DNA of 64,000 bases. It comes from Mycolicibacterium peregrinum (GTDB lineage: Bacteria; Actinomycetota; Actinomycetes; Mycobacteriales; Mycobacteriaceae). A model generated the notes under the pieces. The model did no database searches. It saw only the letters and a program-made list of their open reading frames with translations, and had not been told where the DNA came from. Shown piece by piece: positions 1 to 8,635 of the stretch (position 1 is its first letter; each line of letters opens with the position of its first letter). The stretch covers positions 49,440 to 113,439 of the forward strand of contig NZ_LZSY01000087.1 of NCBI RefSeq assembly GCF_001665625.1, given 5' to 3'. The position numbers and the translations under genes were made by a program.

Positions 1-40
1 CGGCGGCCAGCGTGGCGATCTCGGTGTCCGGTGCGGACAT
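1..40 (-). CDS. Start of a further minus-strand gene (truncated by window edge)
   Basis: An ATG at 40, ten bases after the TAA of the esterase gene, opens a frame beginning MSAPDTEIATLAA that runs off the left edge. The spacing suggests a last gene of the lipO operon. Only thirteen residues are visible and there is no clear ribosome binding site, so no function can be given and the start is uncertain. Confidence 0.35.
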   Translation of the reverse strand, partial: MSAPDTEIATLAA

Positions 41-50
41 TTTCAGGAGC

Positions 51-1295
51 TTACCGACCGGCAGCGGAGCTCGCGGTGAGCTGAGCCCGGGCCCGCGCCC
101 AGGTCAGGAATTCCGCGACGGCATCGGCGGTGTAGTGCCCGCGGGGTGAGCCGAAGATGTCGAAGGCGTGCTGTGCATGCGGGATCTCGGCGTAGACCAC
201 GGGCGAATTCGACACCCGGCGCAGGGCGGCGACGAAATCGCGGCCTTCCACCACCGGGATGAGTGAGTCGTTGGTCCCGTGCAGGACGAAGAACGGCGGT
301 GCGTCCGGGTGTACCAGAGTGATCGGTGAGGCGTCCCGGTACACCTGATCATTGGTGGCGAGCGGCAACTTCACGATCAGCCGCTCCAGGATCTCCATGA
401 ACTCCTGACGTCCGGGACCCGTGGTGCTGAACCAGTCGTAGCGACCGTAGACGGGTACCGCCGCCGCCACCGAGGTGTCCGCGTCCTCGAAACCGGGCTG
501 CCACTTGGGATCGTTGGGCGTCAACGCGGCCAAGGCGGTCAGATGCCCGCCCGCCGAACCGCCGGTGATACACACCGCGTCCGGGTCACCGCCGTACTCG
601 GCGATGTTCTCCTTCACCCAGGCCAACGCGCGCTTCACGTCGATGATGTGGTTGGGCCACGGGTGGCGCGGGCTGATTCGGTAACCGATCGACACACAGA
701 TCCAGCCCTGCTCGGCCAGGTGGCTCATCAGCGGATACGACTGCGGCCTGCGCATCCCGATCATCCATGCCCCGCCCGGGACCTGCAGCAGCACCGGTGC
801 TTTGCCGTCGCGCGGCAGGTCCGGGCGCATCCAGATGTCGGCCAGATTGGCCCGGTGCGGGCCGTAGTGGACGGTCTTGCGGGCGTAGCGGCGCCGGCTC
901 ATCGCGGTGGAGTACACCTCACCCCGACGCAGGGGCCGCACTGTCGTGGGGTATTCGTCGGCCAGGGCTTCGTGCACCGGATTTTCGAAGTAGGGCCGTG
1001 ATTGCACACCGCGCCGGTGCACCAGCACCAGCAGGCCCCAGGAAATGGCCTTGAGCAGCAACGAGATTCGGCCACCCGCGGAGCGGTAGTCGCCGCGGAT
1101 GGCGCGGCGCAGCGCATCGAGGGCCGACACGGTGATCACCAGCGGGGCATTCTCCGAGGTCGGCCAGCCGAACGCGAAGGACTGGACCGTGGTGTAGCCC
1201 CTACGTCCGAGCGGTTTCACCGCGTTGGCAGCGTTGAGCAACTCGGCGGCGGCAAGGAGCAGCCGCCTTCTTGGTCCAGGTTGGCGGTCAGCCAC
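51..1295 (-). CDS. lipO: Alpha/beta hydrolase, hormone-sensitive-lipase-like esterase (LipO type)
   Basis: A 414-residue carboxylesterase of the HSL/LipC-LipO family, expected to hydrolyse short or medium acyl esters. The nucleophile is Ser247 in GGSAGG. Asp343 (HGTND) and His376 (HAFD) complete a plausible triad. The usual HGG oxyanion motif is PGGAW (173-177), so the first His is replaced. The N-terminal 100 residues contain hydrophobic stretches and may associate with membrane. It starts with GTG and overlaps the end of the upstream fadD gene by 8 bases, so translation is probably coupled. The order acyltransferase-fadD-esterase matches Rv1428c-fadD12-lipO of M. tuberculosis, which is why LipO is preferred over LipC. 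Confidence 0.85.
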   Translation of the reverse strand: MADRQPGPRRRLLLAAAELLNAANAVKPLGRRGYTTVQSFAFGWPTSENAPLVITVSALDALRRAIRGDYRSAGGRISLLLKAISWGLLVLVHRRGVQSRPYFENPVHEALADEYPTTVRPLRRGEVYSTAMSRRRYARKTVHYGPHRANLADIWMRPDLPRDGKAPVLLQVPGGAWMIGMRRPQSYPLMSHLAEQGWICVSIGYRISPRHPWPNHIIDVKRALAWVKENIAEYGGDPDAVCITGGSAGGHLTALAALTPNDPKWQPGFEDADTSVAAAVPVYGRYDWFSTTGPGRQEFMEILERLIVKLPLATNDQVYRDASPITLVHPDAPPFFVLHGTNDSLIPVVEGRDFVAALRRVSNSPVVYAEIPHAQHAFDIFGSPRGHYTADAVAEFLTWARARAQLTASSAAGR

Positions 1296-2925
1296 TCACG
1301 ATCTCCTGCAGTTGACGGCGGTCGATCTTGCCGGTGCTGTTGCGCGGCAACTCGGCCAGCACGGTGATCTCCCGCGGCACTTTGTAATTGGCGAGGTTCT
1401 CCCGAACATACGCCTTCAGGTCGTCGGGCGTGGCAGCGCCCGAGACCCTCACGAACGCCACCAGGCGTTGGCCGTACTGCTCGTCGTCGACACCGATGAC
1501 CGCGGCCTCTGCGACATCGGCATGGCCGGCCAGCACTTTCTCGACCTCGATCGGATAGACGTTCTCGCCGCCGGAGACGATCATCTCGTCGTCGCGACCC
1601 ACCACGAACAGCCGGCCTGCCTCATCGAGGTAACCGACATCACCCGAAGACATGAAGCCCTCGTGGAAGTTTTTGGTGCTGCCGGAGGTGTAGCCGTCGA
1701 ACTGCGTGGAGTTGCGGACGTAAATGGTGCCCACCTCGCCGGCGGGAACCTGTCGGAATTCCGCGTCGAGAATGCGGATCTCGGTACCTTCGGCCGGTTT
1801 ACCCGCGGTGTCAGGTGCGGCGCGCAGATCGGCAGGCGTCGCGGTGGCGATCATGCCTGCCTCGGTGGCGTTGTAGTTGTTGTAGATGATGTCGCCGAAC
1901 CGGTCCATGAAGGCGGTGACGACGTCCGGACGCATGCGCGAGCCGGACGCTGCGGCGAACCGCAGCGTGCGGCCGTCGTAGCGATTCAGGACGTTCTCGG
2001 GCAGGTCCATGATCCGGTCGAACATCACCGGCACCACGCACAGGCCCTTCGCCCGATGCCGGTCGACGAGCTCGAGGGTGGCCTCGGGATCGAACTTGCG
2101 CCGCGTCACGATGGTGCAGGCCATCGACGCCGCGAAGGCCAGCTGGGAGAAGCCCCAGGCGTGAAACATCGGCGCCACGATCACGACCCGCTCTTCGGTG
2201 TGCCAGGGGGTCCGGTCGAGGATCGCCTTGAGCACCTCGGGGCCGCCACCGGAATGCTTGGCGCCCTTGGGAGTTCCGGTGGTGCCCGAGGTCAGCAAGA
2301 TGACCTTGCTTTTCTCGGTGGCACGGCGCGGCTCGGCGCCGCGGTGCTGCTCGACCAGTTTCGCGACGGTGAGGTCGTGGGCGTGGGTGTCGGTCCACGC
2401 CACGATCCGCGCGGCCTCGGGCCGGTCGGAGAGGGCCAAGGCGGCGGTGTCGGTGAACTCCTCGTCGTAGATGACCGCGTCGACGGATTCGCGGTTGACC
2501 ACCTCGGCCATGGCCGGCGCGGCGAACGACGTGTTGAGCAGCAGCACGTCGGCGCCGATGCGATTGGCCGCGATCAGTGACAGCACGAAGCCGCGGTGAT
2601 TGCGGGCCATGATGCCGAGCACTTTGGGTTCACCGCCCGGCAGCGCCTGCAGGCCGGCGGCCAGGGCATCGGCCTGCTGATCGACCTGCTGCCAGGTCAG
2701 CGTGCCGAGTTCGTCGACCAGGCCCGGCCGGTTCGGACACCGCTGTGCCGAGGCCGCGAAACCCGAAGTGACACTCATGTTCTCGCGGGCCATGGCCGAC
2801 GCGATGCGCAGGTACTTGTCCGGGCGCATCACGGTGATGATTCCGGCCCTGCGCATGGTGGCCACCAGGCCTGCGACGTCGGACACTCGGTCCACCGGTC
2901 CAGTCAGCAGATCAAGCGGATTCAC
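1288..2925 (-). CDS. fadD12: Fatty-acyl-CoA/AMP ligase, FadD12-like
   Basis: A 545-residue ANL-superfamily adenylating enzyme that activates a fatty acid with ATP and transfers it to CoA. Visible are the P-loop-like motif LLTSGTTGTPKG near residue 220, the substrate-pocket motif NNYNATEAG, the hinge region GRDDEMIVSGGENVYP and the C-terminal catalytic Lys in NSTGKIDRR. It begins with GTG six bases after the stop of the upstream acyltransferase and overlaps lipO by 8 bases. Together the three genes form an acyl-handling operon that could hydrolyse, activate and re-esterify acyl chains. Substrate chain length cannot be read from the sequence. Confidence 0.9.
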   Translation of the reverse strand: MNPLDLLTGPVDRVSDVAGLVATMRRAGIITVMRPDKYLRIASAMARENMSVTSGFAASAQRCPNRPGLVDELGTLTWQQVDQQADALAAGLQALPGGEPKVLGIMARNHRGFVLSLIAANRIGADVLLLNTSFAAPAMAEVVNRESVDAVIYDEEFTDTAALALSDRPEAARIVAWTDTHAHDLTVAKLVEQHRGAEPRRATEKSKVILLTSGTTGTPKGAKHSGGGPEVLKAILDRTPWHTEERVVIVAPMFHAWGFSQLAFAASMACTIVTRRKFDPEATLELVDRHRAKGLCVVPVMFDRIMDLPENVLNRYDGRTLRFAAASGSRMRPDVVTAFMDRFGDIIYNNYNATEAGMIATATPADLRAAPDTAGKPAEGTEIRILDAEFRQVPAGEVGTIYVRNSTQFDGYTSGSTKNFHEGFMSSGDVGYLDEAGRLFVVGRDDEMIVSGGENVYPIEVEKVLAGHADVAEAAVIGVDDEQYGQRLVAFVRVSGAATPDDLKAYVRENLANYKVPREITVLAELPRNSTGKIDRRQLQEIVSG

Positions 2926-2931
2926 CGGTGC

Positions 2932-3741
2932 TCAGCCGATCACCGGGAAGCGGCGCTCTTCGGCCAGCTCGTCCAGCGCGCGCTGCATGACCCGGCGGAC
3001 GTGCGCGTCGACCTCGTCGATGTCGGGGTTCTCGCCGAATTCGGCCTCGATGTCGATCGGCGGCAACGTCTTCATCACGATCTTGGACGGCAGCGGCACA
3101 TTGAGCGGCAACACCGCCGACAGGCCGAACGGGAAGCCGAACGACACCGGCACGATCTTGGTGCGGGCCATCCGCGCGATCGGGCCGAGTGCCTTGGCGA
3201 TCTCGGTGCCGCGGGACAGGAACAGTTGGGTCTCCTGGCCACCGATGCCGACCATGGGCACGATCGGGACGCCGGAGTTGATCGCCGCCTTGATGTAACC
3301 GGTACGCCCGGCGAAATCGATCTTGTTCGCCGACAGGGTCGGTCGGTACACGTCGTAGTCACCGCCGGGGAACACCACGACCACGCCACCCGAGCGCAGC
3401 GCCTCGTCGGCGTTCTCGTGGTTGGCCCGGATGAAGCCGGTCTTCTTGAAGAAGGCCGCGGTCGGGCCGGTCATCAGCATGTCGTGGCTGAGGGTGTAGA
3501 CCGGGCGCTCGTAACCGAACTTCTCGTAGAAGCCCGTCGCGAACACCGGCACGTCCAGGGCGAACAGGCCACCGGAATGGTTCGACACCACCAGGGCGCC
3601 CCCGTTGGGGAAGCTGTCCAGCCCGCGCACCTCGGCACGGTGGTAGCCCTTGATCAGCGGCCGCAGCAAGCCCATGACCTTCTCGGTCAGGCTCGGATCC
3701 CACTTGGTGATTTCGGACGGGTCGATGTCGGTCGCGGCCAC
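2932..3741 (-). CDS. Lysophospholipid/glycerol-phosphate acyltransferase family protein (Rv1428c-like)
   Basis: A 269-residue PlsC/DAGAT-like acyltransferase, first gene of the operon. Block I is NHSGG (54-58) followed by Asp63. The His-to-Asp spacing is longer than the classical HX4D, resembling DGAT2-type enzymes. Block III is VVFPGGD (123-128) and block IV is VPIVPMVG. It likely transfers an acyl-CoA chain, perhaps one made by the adjacent FadD, to a lipid acceptor. The GTG start is preceded by AGGGGG. Acceptor unknown. Confidence 0.85.
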   Translation of the reverse strand: MAATDIDPSEITKWDPSLTEKVMGLLRPLIKGYHRAEVRGLDSFPNGGALVVSNHSGGLFALDVPVFATGFYEKFGYERPVYTLSHDMLMTGPTAAFFKKTGFIRANHENADEALRSGGVVVVFPGGDYDVYRPTLSANKIDFAGRTGYIKAAINSGVPIVPMVGIGGQETQLFLSRGTEIAKALGPIARMARTKIVPVSFGFPFGLSAVLPLNVPLPSKIVMKTLPPIDIEAEFGENPDIDEVDAHVRRVMQRALDELAEERRFPVIG

Positions 3742-3760
3742 AGGGTCCCCCTATGTGGAT

Positions 3761-3774
3761 TGGAACGTGTTCTA
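3761..3774. promoter_or_regulatory. KstR-type operator upstream of the acyltransferase-fadD12-lipO operon
   Basis: TGGAACGTGTTCTA fits the KstR consensus TNNAACNNGTTNNA exactly on both strands. It lies 20 bases upstream of the GTG at 3741 and just downstream of a minus-strand -10 hexamer TACACT (3788 to 3783), where bound repressor would block initiation. KstR is the cholesterol-responsive TetR repressor of mycobacterial sterol catabolism. Regulation here is inferred from the motif. Confidence 0.65.
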
Positions 3775-3888
3775 TTTTTGCTAGTGTACCCAGGTCGAGG
3801 GCGAAAAACCCATTCGCTTCGCAGGGTCGTTCACCTACTGCCGAGTAGCCGCGGTCAATCCTCTCAAAACCACAGGTCCGCGGTGTCG

Positions 3889-4461
3889 CTATGAGTCCAG
3901 CTCACTGATCTCCTCGCCGACGTTGCGCCGGGCCTGGGCTTCCCAGCGTTGCCGGCCCGCCTCGGTGTGGAAGATCGGTCCGTCGAGCAACGCCGCGAGC
4001 ACGCGCGCCCGCGCCGGTCGGAACACGTCGTCGGGCACCGATGCGTACTCCTCGCGGACCGCGTCGGCGTACTGCCGGTAGCGCAGTGCCGGCGCTGCGA
4101 GTACCGACAGGTCTGCGTCACTCAGCACCGCCGCGTTGACGTCCTCCGGCTCGACCTTGTGCGACTTGGTGGCCAGGACGAGTCGGGCGACTTCGCCGCT
4201 GTCGGGCGATTCGGCCAACAGTTGGCGGGCCAACGCCGCGGAGCGGTCTTCGTTGTCGTCGCGACCGATCTCGTAGATCGCATCGTGAAACCACGCCGCG
4301 AGTTCGACCGCTTCCCGGTCGAACTGCAGTCCGTCCTCGGCAAGGACGCCGATCGCGTCGAGCACTTCCCGCAGGTGCGCGACGTTGTGGTGCTTCCGGT
4401 GCGATTCGGACCAGCGGGCCAGCAGGTCTTCCCGCAGTCGCTCGGTGAGATGTGCAGCCAT
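3889..4461 (-). CDS. HD-domain metal-dependent phosphohydrolase-like protein
   Basis: A 190-residue protein related to predicted HD-superfamily phosphohydrolases (COG4339 type). The HD signature is His59-Asp60 in AAWFHD, with a candidate first ligand at His29 in HHNVAH. A later Asp in SDADLS could complete the metal site. The family's substrates are unknown. The start at 4461 is chosen over longer frames because GGAGGA lies upstream and the family similarity begins here (MAAHLTERL). It is divergent from nat with a 55-base shared promoter region. Confidence 0.75.
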   Translation of the reverse strand: MAAHLTERLREDLLARWSESHRKHHNVAHLREVLDAIGVLAEDGLQFDREAVELAAWFHDAIYEIGRDDNEDRSAALARQLLAESPDSGEVARLVLATKSHKVEPEDVNAAVLSDADLSVLAAPALRYRQYADAVREEYASVPDDVFRPARARVLAALLDGPIFHTEAGRQRWEAQARRNVGEEISELDS

Positions 4462-4516
4462 AGGGCCAGTGTCCTCCGAGATTGACCACGACCACCGTTG
4501 AGGCACCATTGCGATC

Positions 4517-5356
4517 ATGGGATCAGACCTCACTGCGTACCTCGACCGGATCGGCCTTGCGGGTCCGGTGTCAGCCGATGTGGAGACGCTGCGCAACGTC
4601 GTCGCCGCGCATGGTCGCTCGATCCCCTTCGAGAACCTCGACCCCCTGCTGGGCATCCCGGTCGCAGACCTCAGTGCAGAGGCGTTGGCGGACAAGCTGA
4701 TCACCCGGCGCCGCGGTGGCTACTGCTACGAGCACAACGGTCTGCTCGGCCACGTCCTGGACGAGCTGGGATACGGCGTCGACCGGTTGGCCGGGCGGGT
4801 GGTCTGGATGAAGGAGCCCGACGCGCCGTTGCCCGCGCTCACCCACAACGTGCTCGCCGTGACGGTGCCGGGAGAGGCCGGACGCTTCCTGGTCGACGTC
4901 GGTTTCGGCGGGCAGACATTGTCGTCCCCTATCCGTTTGCAGACCGCCGCGGTGCAACAGACCCGCCACGAGCCCTACCGGTTGATGGAATTGCCCACCC
5001 AGGGCGCACCGGTATACGAACTGGCCGCACAGGTCCGCGGGCAGTGGCAGCCGCTGTACCGATTCACCGCCGTGCCGCAACCACGCATCGACCTCGAAGT
5101 CGGAAGCTGGTACGTGTCAACGCATCCCGGCGGAATCTTCGTCGTCGGGCTGACCGCGGCCCTGGTCACCGACGATGCCAGGATCAACCTGCGCGGCCGG
5201 AACCTGGCCATCCACCACCACGACGGGACCGAGAAGATCCGCTTCGACACCGCCGAGCAGGTGCTCGATGCGCTCACCGGGCGGTTCGGGATCAACCTGT
5301 CCGATCTCGACGGCGTCGACGTCGAGGCCCGGGTGGCACAGGTGCTGGACAGCTGA
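4517..5356 (+). CDS. nat: Arylamine N-acetyltransferase
   Basis: A 279-residue NAT that transfers acetyl (or propionyl) groups from CoA to arylamines and hydrazines such as isoniazid. The full triad is present at family positions: Cys70 (RRGGYC), His110 (THNV) and Asp127 (VDVGFGG). The sequence closely resembles M. smegmatis NAT as remembered, for example the IPFENLDPLLGIP and EVGSWYVSTHPG segments. In M. tuberculosis nat sits in the hsaADCB cholesterol-ring operon; here it stands alone beside an HD hydrolase, so this may be a relocated or second copy. Confidence 0.93.
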   Translation: MGSDLTAYLDRIGLAGPVSADVETLRNVVAAHGRSIPFENLDPLLGIPVADLSAEALADKLITRRRGGYCYEHNGLLGHVLDELGYGVDRLAGRVVWMKEPDAPLPALTHNVLAVTVPGEAGRFLVDVGFGGQTLSSPIRLQTAAVQQTRHEPYRLMELPTQGAPVYELAAQVRGQWQPLYRFTAVPQPRIDLEVGSWYVSTHPGGIFVVGLTAALVTDDARINLRGRNLAIHHHDGTEKIRFDTAEQVLDALTGRFGINLSDLDGVDVEARVAQVLDS

Positions 5357-5416
5357 GGGCCGCGCGAGCGCAGCAGGAAATGTCATGTCCCGCGGACGGG
5401 CAGCCGACCATACTCG

Positions 5417-6340
5417 GTGACCGTGGAGGAACAACCGAACGGGCGTGACCGGTTGCGGGAACTGCTCGACGCCGTCGTCGACGACGCGAACTCGGGCGTC
5501 GGTGACATGGCGCGCAGCAGTTACGCGTCGGAGTTTCACTTCTCCCGGGAGGTCCGCAGACTCACCGGAGAACCGCCCGCGGCGTTGCGCCGTCGAGTCA
5601 TGCTCGAGCATGCGGCGTGGCGTTTGCAGCAGGGGGCCGGAGTGGCCGAGGTGGCCGAGTCCGAGGGCTGGTCTTCGGCCGAGGTGTTCTCCAGGGCGTT
5701 CCGTCGCGCGTTCGGGGTGCCGCCGTCACGTGCCGGCGCTGTGGGATTTCGGCTCACCGCGCCCAACGGCGTGCACTTCCATCCGCCGCAGGCCTTGTGG
5801 TGTGACGCCGACCCGAGTGAGGCCACCGGTCCGGACATCGCGCAGTTCATGCTCGTGCACGACGTCGCCGACACCGAGTACCTGATCGGCGCCGCCCGCA
5901 AGCTCTCCGAAGAGCAATGGGGGCAGGAGATCTCACCGGCGCAGGTAGTGCTCGACTGGGACGGACCCGAAGGAAGTGTCGCCGCGGTGCTCGGCGCGAT
6001 CGTGTGGACCAAGGAGGTCTGGCTGGCCACCATCGAAGGCCGGGACTTCCCCGCCCGGACCGCGACCAGCCAGGCGTCTGCCGAGCAGCTAGAGGCGCAT
6101 CACGCCGACATCGGAAAGCGCTGGACCACAATGATCTCCGAATACTCGGCGGCGGGACGGCTGGGGGACACCGTCATCGACGCACTGTGCGATCCGCCGG
6201 AATCCTTTCAGCTGTACGGGATCATCGCGCACGTGCTGACGTACTCCGCGCACCGGCGTGCCCTCGCGCGCGGCATGCTGGCCCGGCACGGTGTCGCTGT
6301 CGACCGGGGTGACCCACTCGAATGGATGAGAAAGGACTGA
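5417..6340 (+). CDS. AraC-type HTH protein with C-terminal DinB-like domain
   Basis: A 307-residue two-part protein. Residues about 15-105 resemble an AraC helix-turn-helix region (SSYASEFHFSREVRRLTGE, then GWSSAEVFSRAFRRAFG, the typical second helix). Residues about 140-300 resemble a DinB/YfiT four-helix bundle, with His-containing segments such as HVLTYSAHRR that could bind metal. It may be a regulator whose sensor is DinB-like. It starts with GTG and is followed three bases after its stop by the RibD-C-domain gene, so the two are probably one operon. Confidence 0.7.
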   Translation: MTVEEQPNGRDRLRELLDAVVDDANSGVGDMARSSYASEFHFSREVRRLTGEPPAALRRRVMLEHAAWRLQQGAGVAEVAESEGWSSAEVFSRAFRRAFGVPPSRAGAVGFRLTAPNGVHFHPPQALWCDADPSEATGPDIAQFMLVHDVADTEYLIGAARKLSEEQWGQEISPAQVVLDWDGPEGSVAAVLGAIVWTKEVWLATIEGRDFPARTATSQASAEQLEAHHADIGKRWTTMISEYSAAGRLGDTVIDALCDPPESFQLYGIIAHVLTYSAHRRALARGMLARHGVAVDRGDPLEWMRKD

Positions 6341-6343
6341 CCG

Positions 6344-6877
6344 TTGAAGACTGTGTACTACACCGCGTCGAGCCTGGACGGTTTCATCGTCGACAACGAG
6401 GCCAGTCTGGATTGGCTGATCTCGCGGAACATCGACCAGCAGGGCCCGTTCGGCTATGACGAGTTCATCAAAACCATTGGTGCCCTTGCGATGGGATCAT
6501 CGACCTACGAATGGATCGTGAAGAACCAACCCGATGAGTGGGCGTATGAGCAGCCGACGTGGGTGCTGACCCACCGACCCGAGATCGTGGCTGCTGAGCA
6601 TCCGGTGCAGGTGTTCTCTGGTGACGTTGCCGAGCTGCATACCGAGCTGGTGTCGGCTGCGGCGGGCAAGGACATCTGGGTGGTCGGGGGAGGGCAGGTC
6701 GCTGCCCAGTTCGTCACCGCCGGACTGATCGACGAGATGATCGTCAGCTACGCACCCTGTTCGCTGGGTGCGGGGTCGCCGGTACTGCCGGTCCGGTCCG
6801 AGTGGGCATTGGCCGAGAGTGCGCTCAACGGCGATTTCGTCTGCGCCCGCTGGGTCAGGGCGCAGACTGCCGGCTGA
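6344..6877 (+). CDS. Dihydrofolate reductase-like protein (RibD C-terminal domain)
   Basis: A 177-residue protein of the RibD-C/DHFR-like family (YyaP/YwjB type), with the characteristic start VYYTASSLDGFI and the nucleotide-binding stretch IWVVGGGQVAAQF. It probably reduces a small substrate with NADPH; the true substrate is unknown for this group. The start is TTG, placed three bases after the upstream stop, which favours coupled translation. Its 3' end overlaps the convergent tetR gene by 23 bases. Confidence 0.8.
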   Translation: MKTVYYTASSLDGFIVDNEASLDWLISRNIDQQGPFGYDEFIKTIGALAMGSSTYEWIVKNQPDEWAYEQPTWVLTHRPEIVAAEHPVQVFSGDVAELHTELVSAAAGKDIWVVGGGQVAAQFVTAGLIDEMIVSYAPCSLGAGSPVLPVRSEWALAESALNGDFVCARWVRAQTAG

Positions 6878-7505
6878 GCCGCGGGACGCCGTTACGGAGG
6901 ACGAATTCCTTTGACTTGATCAGGAATTCGAGTTGGCGGGCGACATCGTGCAGGGGCTCGACCGATCTCGACGATCGGCACAGCACCACGGCGCCCTCCA
7001 GTGCTGCGATGCACATGACCGCCAGCGAGGACGCGTCGGACGCGTCGAAGCCGTCGGCGGCGAAGTGGGCGGTCAGGGCGGTGCGCCAGCGGTCGAAGAC
7101 CGCGCCCGCCGCCGCGGTGAGTTCCGGTTCCTCGTCCGGGTCGGCGATCGCCACCGCGACCACCGGGCAGCCCGCGGTGAAATCGCTTCCGGTGAGCACT
7201 CGCTCCCAGAATTCGACGAACCGGTGCACCAGATCCCACGCGTTTTCCGACGTTTCGGCGCCGACGACATCACCGATCGTGTCCGCGGCGAACTGCAGCG
7301 CCTCCATCAGGATCTGGCGGCGACCGCCGGGGAAATGGTGGTAGACGGAACCGCGAGGTGCGCCACTACGGGCCAGGACCTCGTCGATCGTGACGCCGGC
7401 AGCGCCTCGCTCACGTAGTACCTCGACCGCGCTGCCGAGCATGCGGGCGCGGGTGGAGCCGCGTTTGTTCCGCGGCTTCGTGGCGGAGTCAGGCGACCCG
7501 GTCAT
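6855..7505 (-). CDS. TetR-family transcriptional regulator (LmrA/YxaF-like)
   Basis: A 216-residue TetR repressor. The N-terminal HTH covers about residues 25-70 (GVTIDEVLARSGAPRGSVYHHFPGGR), and the PGG variant after the recognition helix is typical of the LmrA/YxaF subgroup. The C-terminal ligand domain is all helical. The start at 7505 removes a low-complexity upstream extension. It is divergent from echA1 across a 315-base region carrying two related dyads, so both genes are candidates for its control. Confidence 0.85.
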   Translation of the reverse strand: MTGSPDSATKPRNKRGSTRARMLGSAVEVLRERGAAGVTIDEVLARSGAPRGSVYHHFPGGRRQILMEALQFAADTIGDVVGAETSENAWDLVHRFVEFWERVLTGSDFTAGCPVVAVAIADPDEEPELTAAAGAVFDRWRTALTAHFAADGFDASDASSLAVMCIAALEGAVVLCRSSRSVEPLHDVARQLEFLIKSKEFVLRNGVPRLSRQSAP

Positions 7506-7638
7506 GCAAGAACTGCGAGGAACAGCGAAGCAGCATCCGCGGGGTGATGGTGCGCACCGGAGTATGTGGTGTGCGGACCCGACGGGTGAACCGGTGACCG
7601 GCGAGGTTGAGTTCAACGACCCACATCGCGCACCGCCC

Positions 7639-7660
7639 TTCTATGTCATCCACCATAGAA
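7639..7660. promoter_or_regulatory. Inverted repeat, candidate TetR operator 1
   Basis: TTCTATG, an 8-base spacer and CATAGAA form a perfect 7+7 dyad. On the minus strand it contains a TATGGT -10-like hexamer oriented toward the tetR gene, suggesting autorepression. Confidence 0.55.
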
Positions 7661-7772
7661 ATGATGGAATCCTCGCATGATATCGAGTATCTAACGAACA
7701 TGCTTGTGGATAAGAGACTAGCAGGTGAACGGCTTCTGAACAGGTCCTGCCACGCTTCGGTGGACCTCAGCC

Positions 7773-7796
7773 GAATTATGATGTCTTGCATAATTC
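7773..7796. promoter_or_regulatory. Inverted repeat, candidate TetR operator 2 over the echA1 promoter
   Basis: GAATTATG, an 8-base spacer and CATAATTC form a perfect 8+8 dyad. It includes the hexamer TATGAT (7777-7782), a good mycobacterial -10, about 39 bases before the echA1 ATG. It shares the TATG-N8-CATA core and spacing with the dyad at 7639. Confidence 0.6.
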
Positions 7797-7820
7797 TGCG
7801 AACAGGCGTTGACTGCCCCC

Positions 7821-8618
7821 ATGACGACGGACCCGGCCCTCGACACTCTGACGTTGCATCGGGACGGCCACGTCCTGCTGATCGGACTCAACCGTCCGGA
7901 GAAACGCAACGCGTTCAACGTCGCGATGCTGACCGATCTCTCGCTCGCCTACGGACTTCTCGAATCGGACGACGACCTGCGCGTCGGGGTGCTGTTCGCG
8001 CACGGTGACCACTTCACCGCGGGCCTCGATCTCGTCGACGTCGCCCCCTACGTGGCCAGTGGCGATCTGCCCATGCCCGAGGGTGGACGCGACCCGTGGC
8101 GCCTCGACGGCGAGTGGACCAAGCCCGTCGTCGCCGCGGCCCAGGGTCGATGCCTGACCCTCGGCATCGAACTGCTCCTGGCCGCCGATGTCCGTGTCGC
8201 GGCGCAGGACACCCGGTTCGCGCAGATCGAGGTGTTGCGCGGCATCTACCCGTTCGGCGGTGCCACCTTGCGGCTGCCGCGCCAGACGGGCTGGGGCAAT
8301 GCCATGCGATGGCTGCTGACCGGCGACGAGTTCGACGCCGCCGAGGCGTACCGCATCGGGCTGATCCAGGAAGTCGCGCCGGACGCAGACGCGGCCCTGA
8401 CCCGAGCCTGCGCGATCGCACACACGATTGCCGATCGCGCCGCCCCGCTCGGAGTCCGGGCCACCCTCGCCTCGGCGCACACCACCCGCCGCGACGGGGA
8501 TGATGCCGCGATTGCGCGACTGCGGCCTGTGGTCGCTGAACTGTTCGCCACCGCCGACGCGGCCGAAGGCGTGCAGTCCTTCATCGAACGTCGGGCCGCG
8601 AACTTCCAGGGCCGCTGA
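7821..8618 (+). CDS. echA1: Enoyl-CoA hydratase/isomerase family protein (EchA1)
   Basis: A crotonase-fold enzyme of about 265 residues, orthologous by position to Rv0222. Both catalytic glutamates of classical hydratases are present with the exact 20-residue spacing: Glu117 in LGIEL and Glu137 in QIEV. The oxyanion-hole glycine is in FTAGLDL. It should hydrate 2-enoyl-CoA in beta-oxidation, though the chain specificity is unknown. ATG at 7821 is preferred over TTG at 7809. It is probably regulated by the divergent TetR through the dyad at 7773. Confidence 0.88.
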   Translation: MTTDPALDTLTLHRDGHVLLIGLNRPEKRNAFNVAMLTDLSLAYGLLESDDDLRVGVLFAHGDHFTAGLDLVDVAPYVASGDLPMPEGGRDPWRLDGEWTKPVVAAAQGRCLTLGIELLLAADVRVAAQDTRFAQIEVLRGIYPFGGATLRLPRQTGWGNAMRWLLTGDEFDAAEAYRIGLIQEVAPDADAALTRACAIAHTIADRAAPLGVRATLASAHTTRRDGDDAAIARLRPVVAELFATADAAEGVQSFIERRAANFQGR

Positions 8619-8635
8619 GGGTTCGGCGCGAACAG

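Larger units (their letters stand above)
7506..7820. other. Divergent tetR/echA1 regulatory region (315 bases, no gene)
   Basis: This AT-richer intergenic stretch has no convincing coding frame. It holds two perfect inverted repeats with a common TATG-N8-CATA core, each overlapping a TANNNT -10 hexamer. One faces tetR (TATGGT, minus strand) and one faces echA1 (TATGAT, plus strand). No other structure was recognised in it. Confidence 0.6.
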
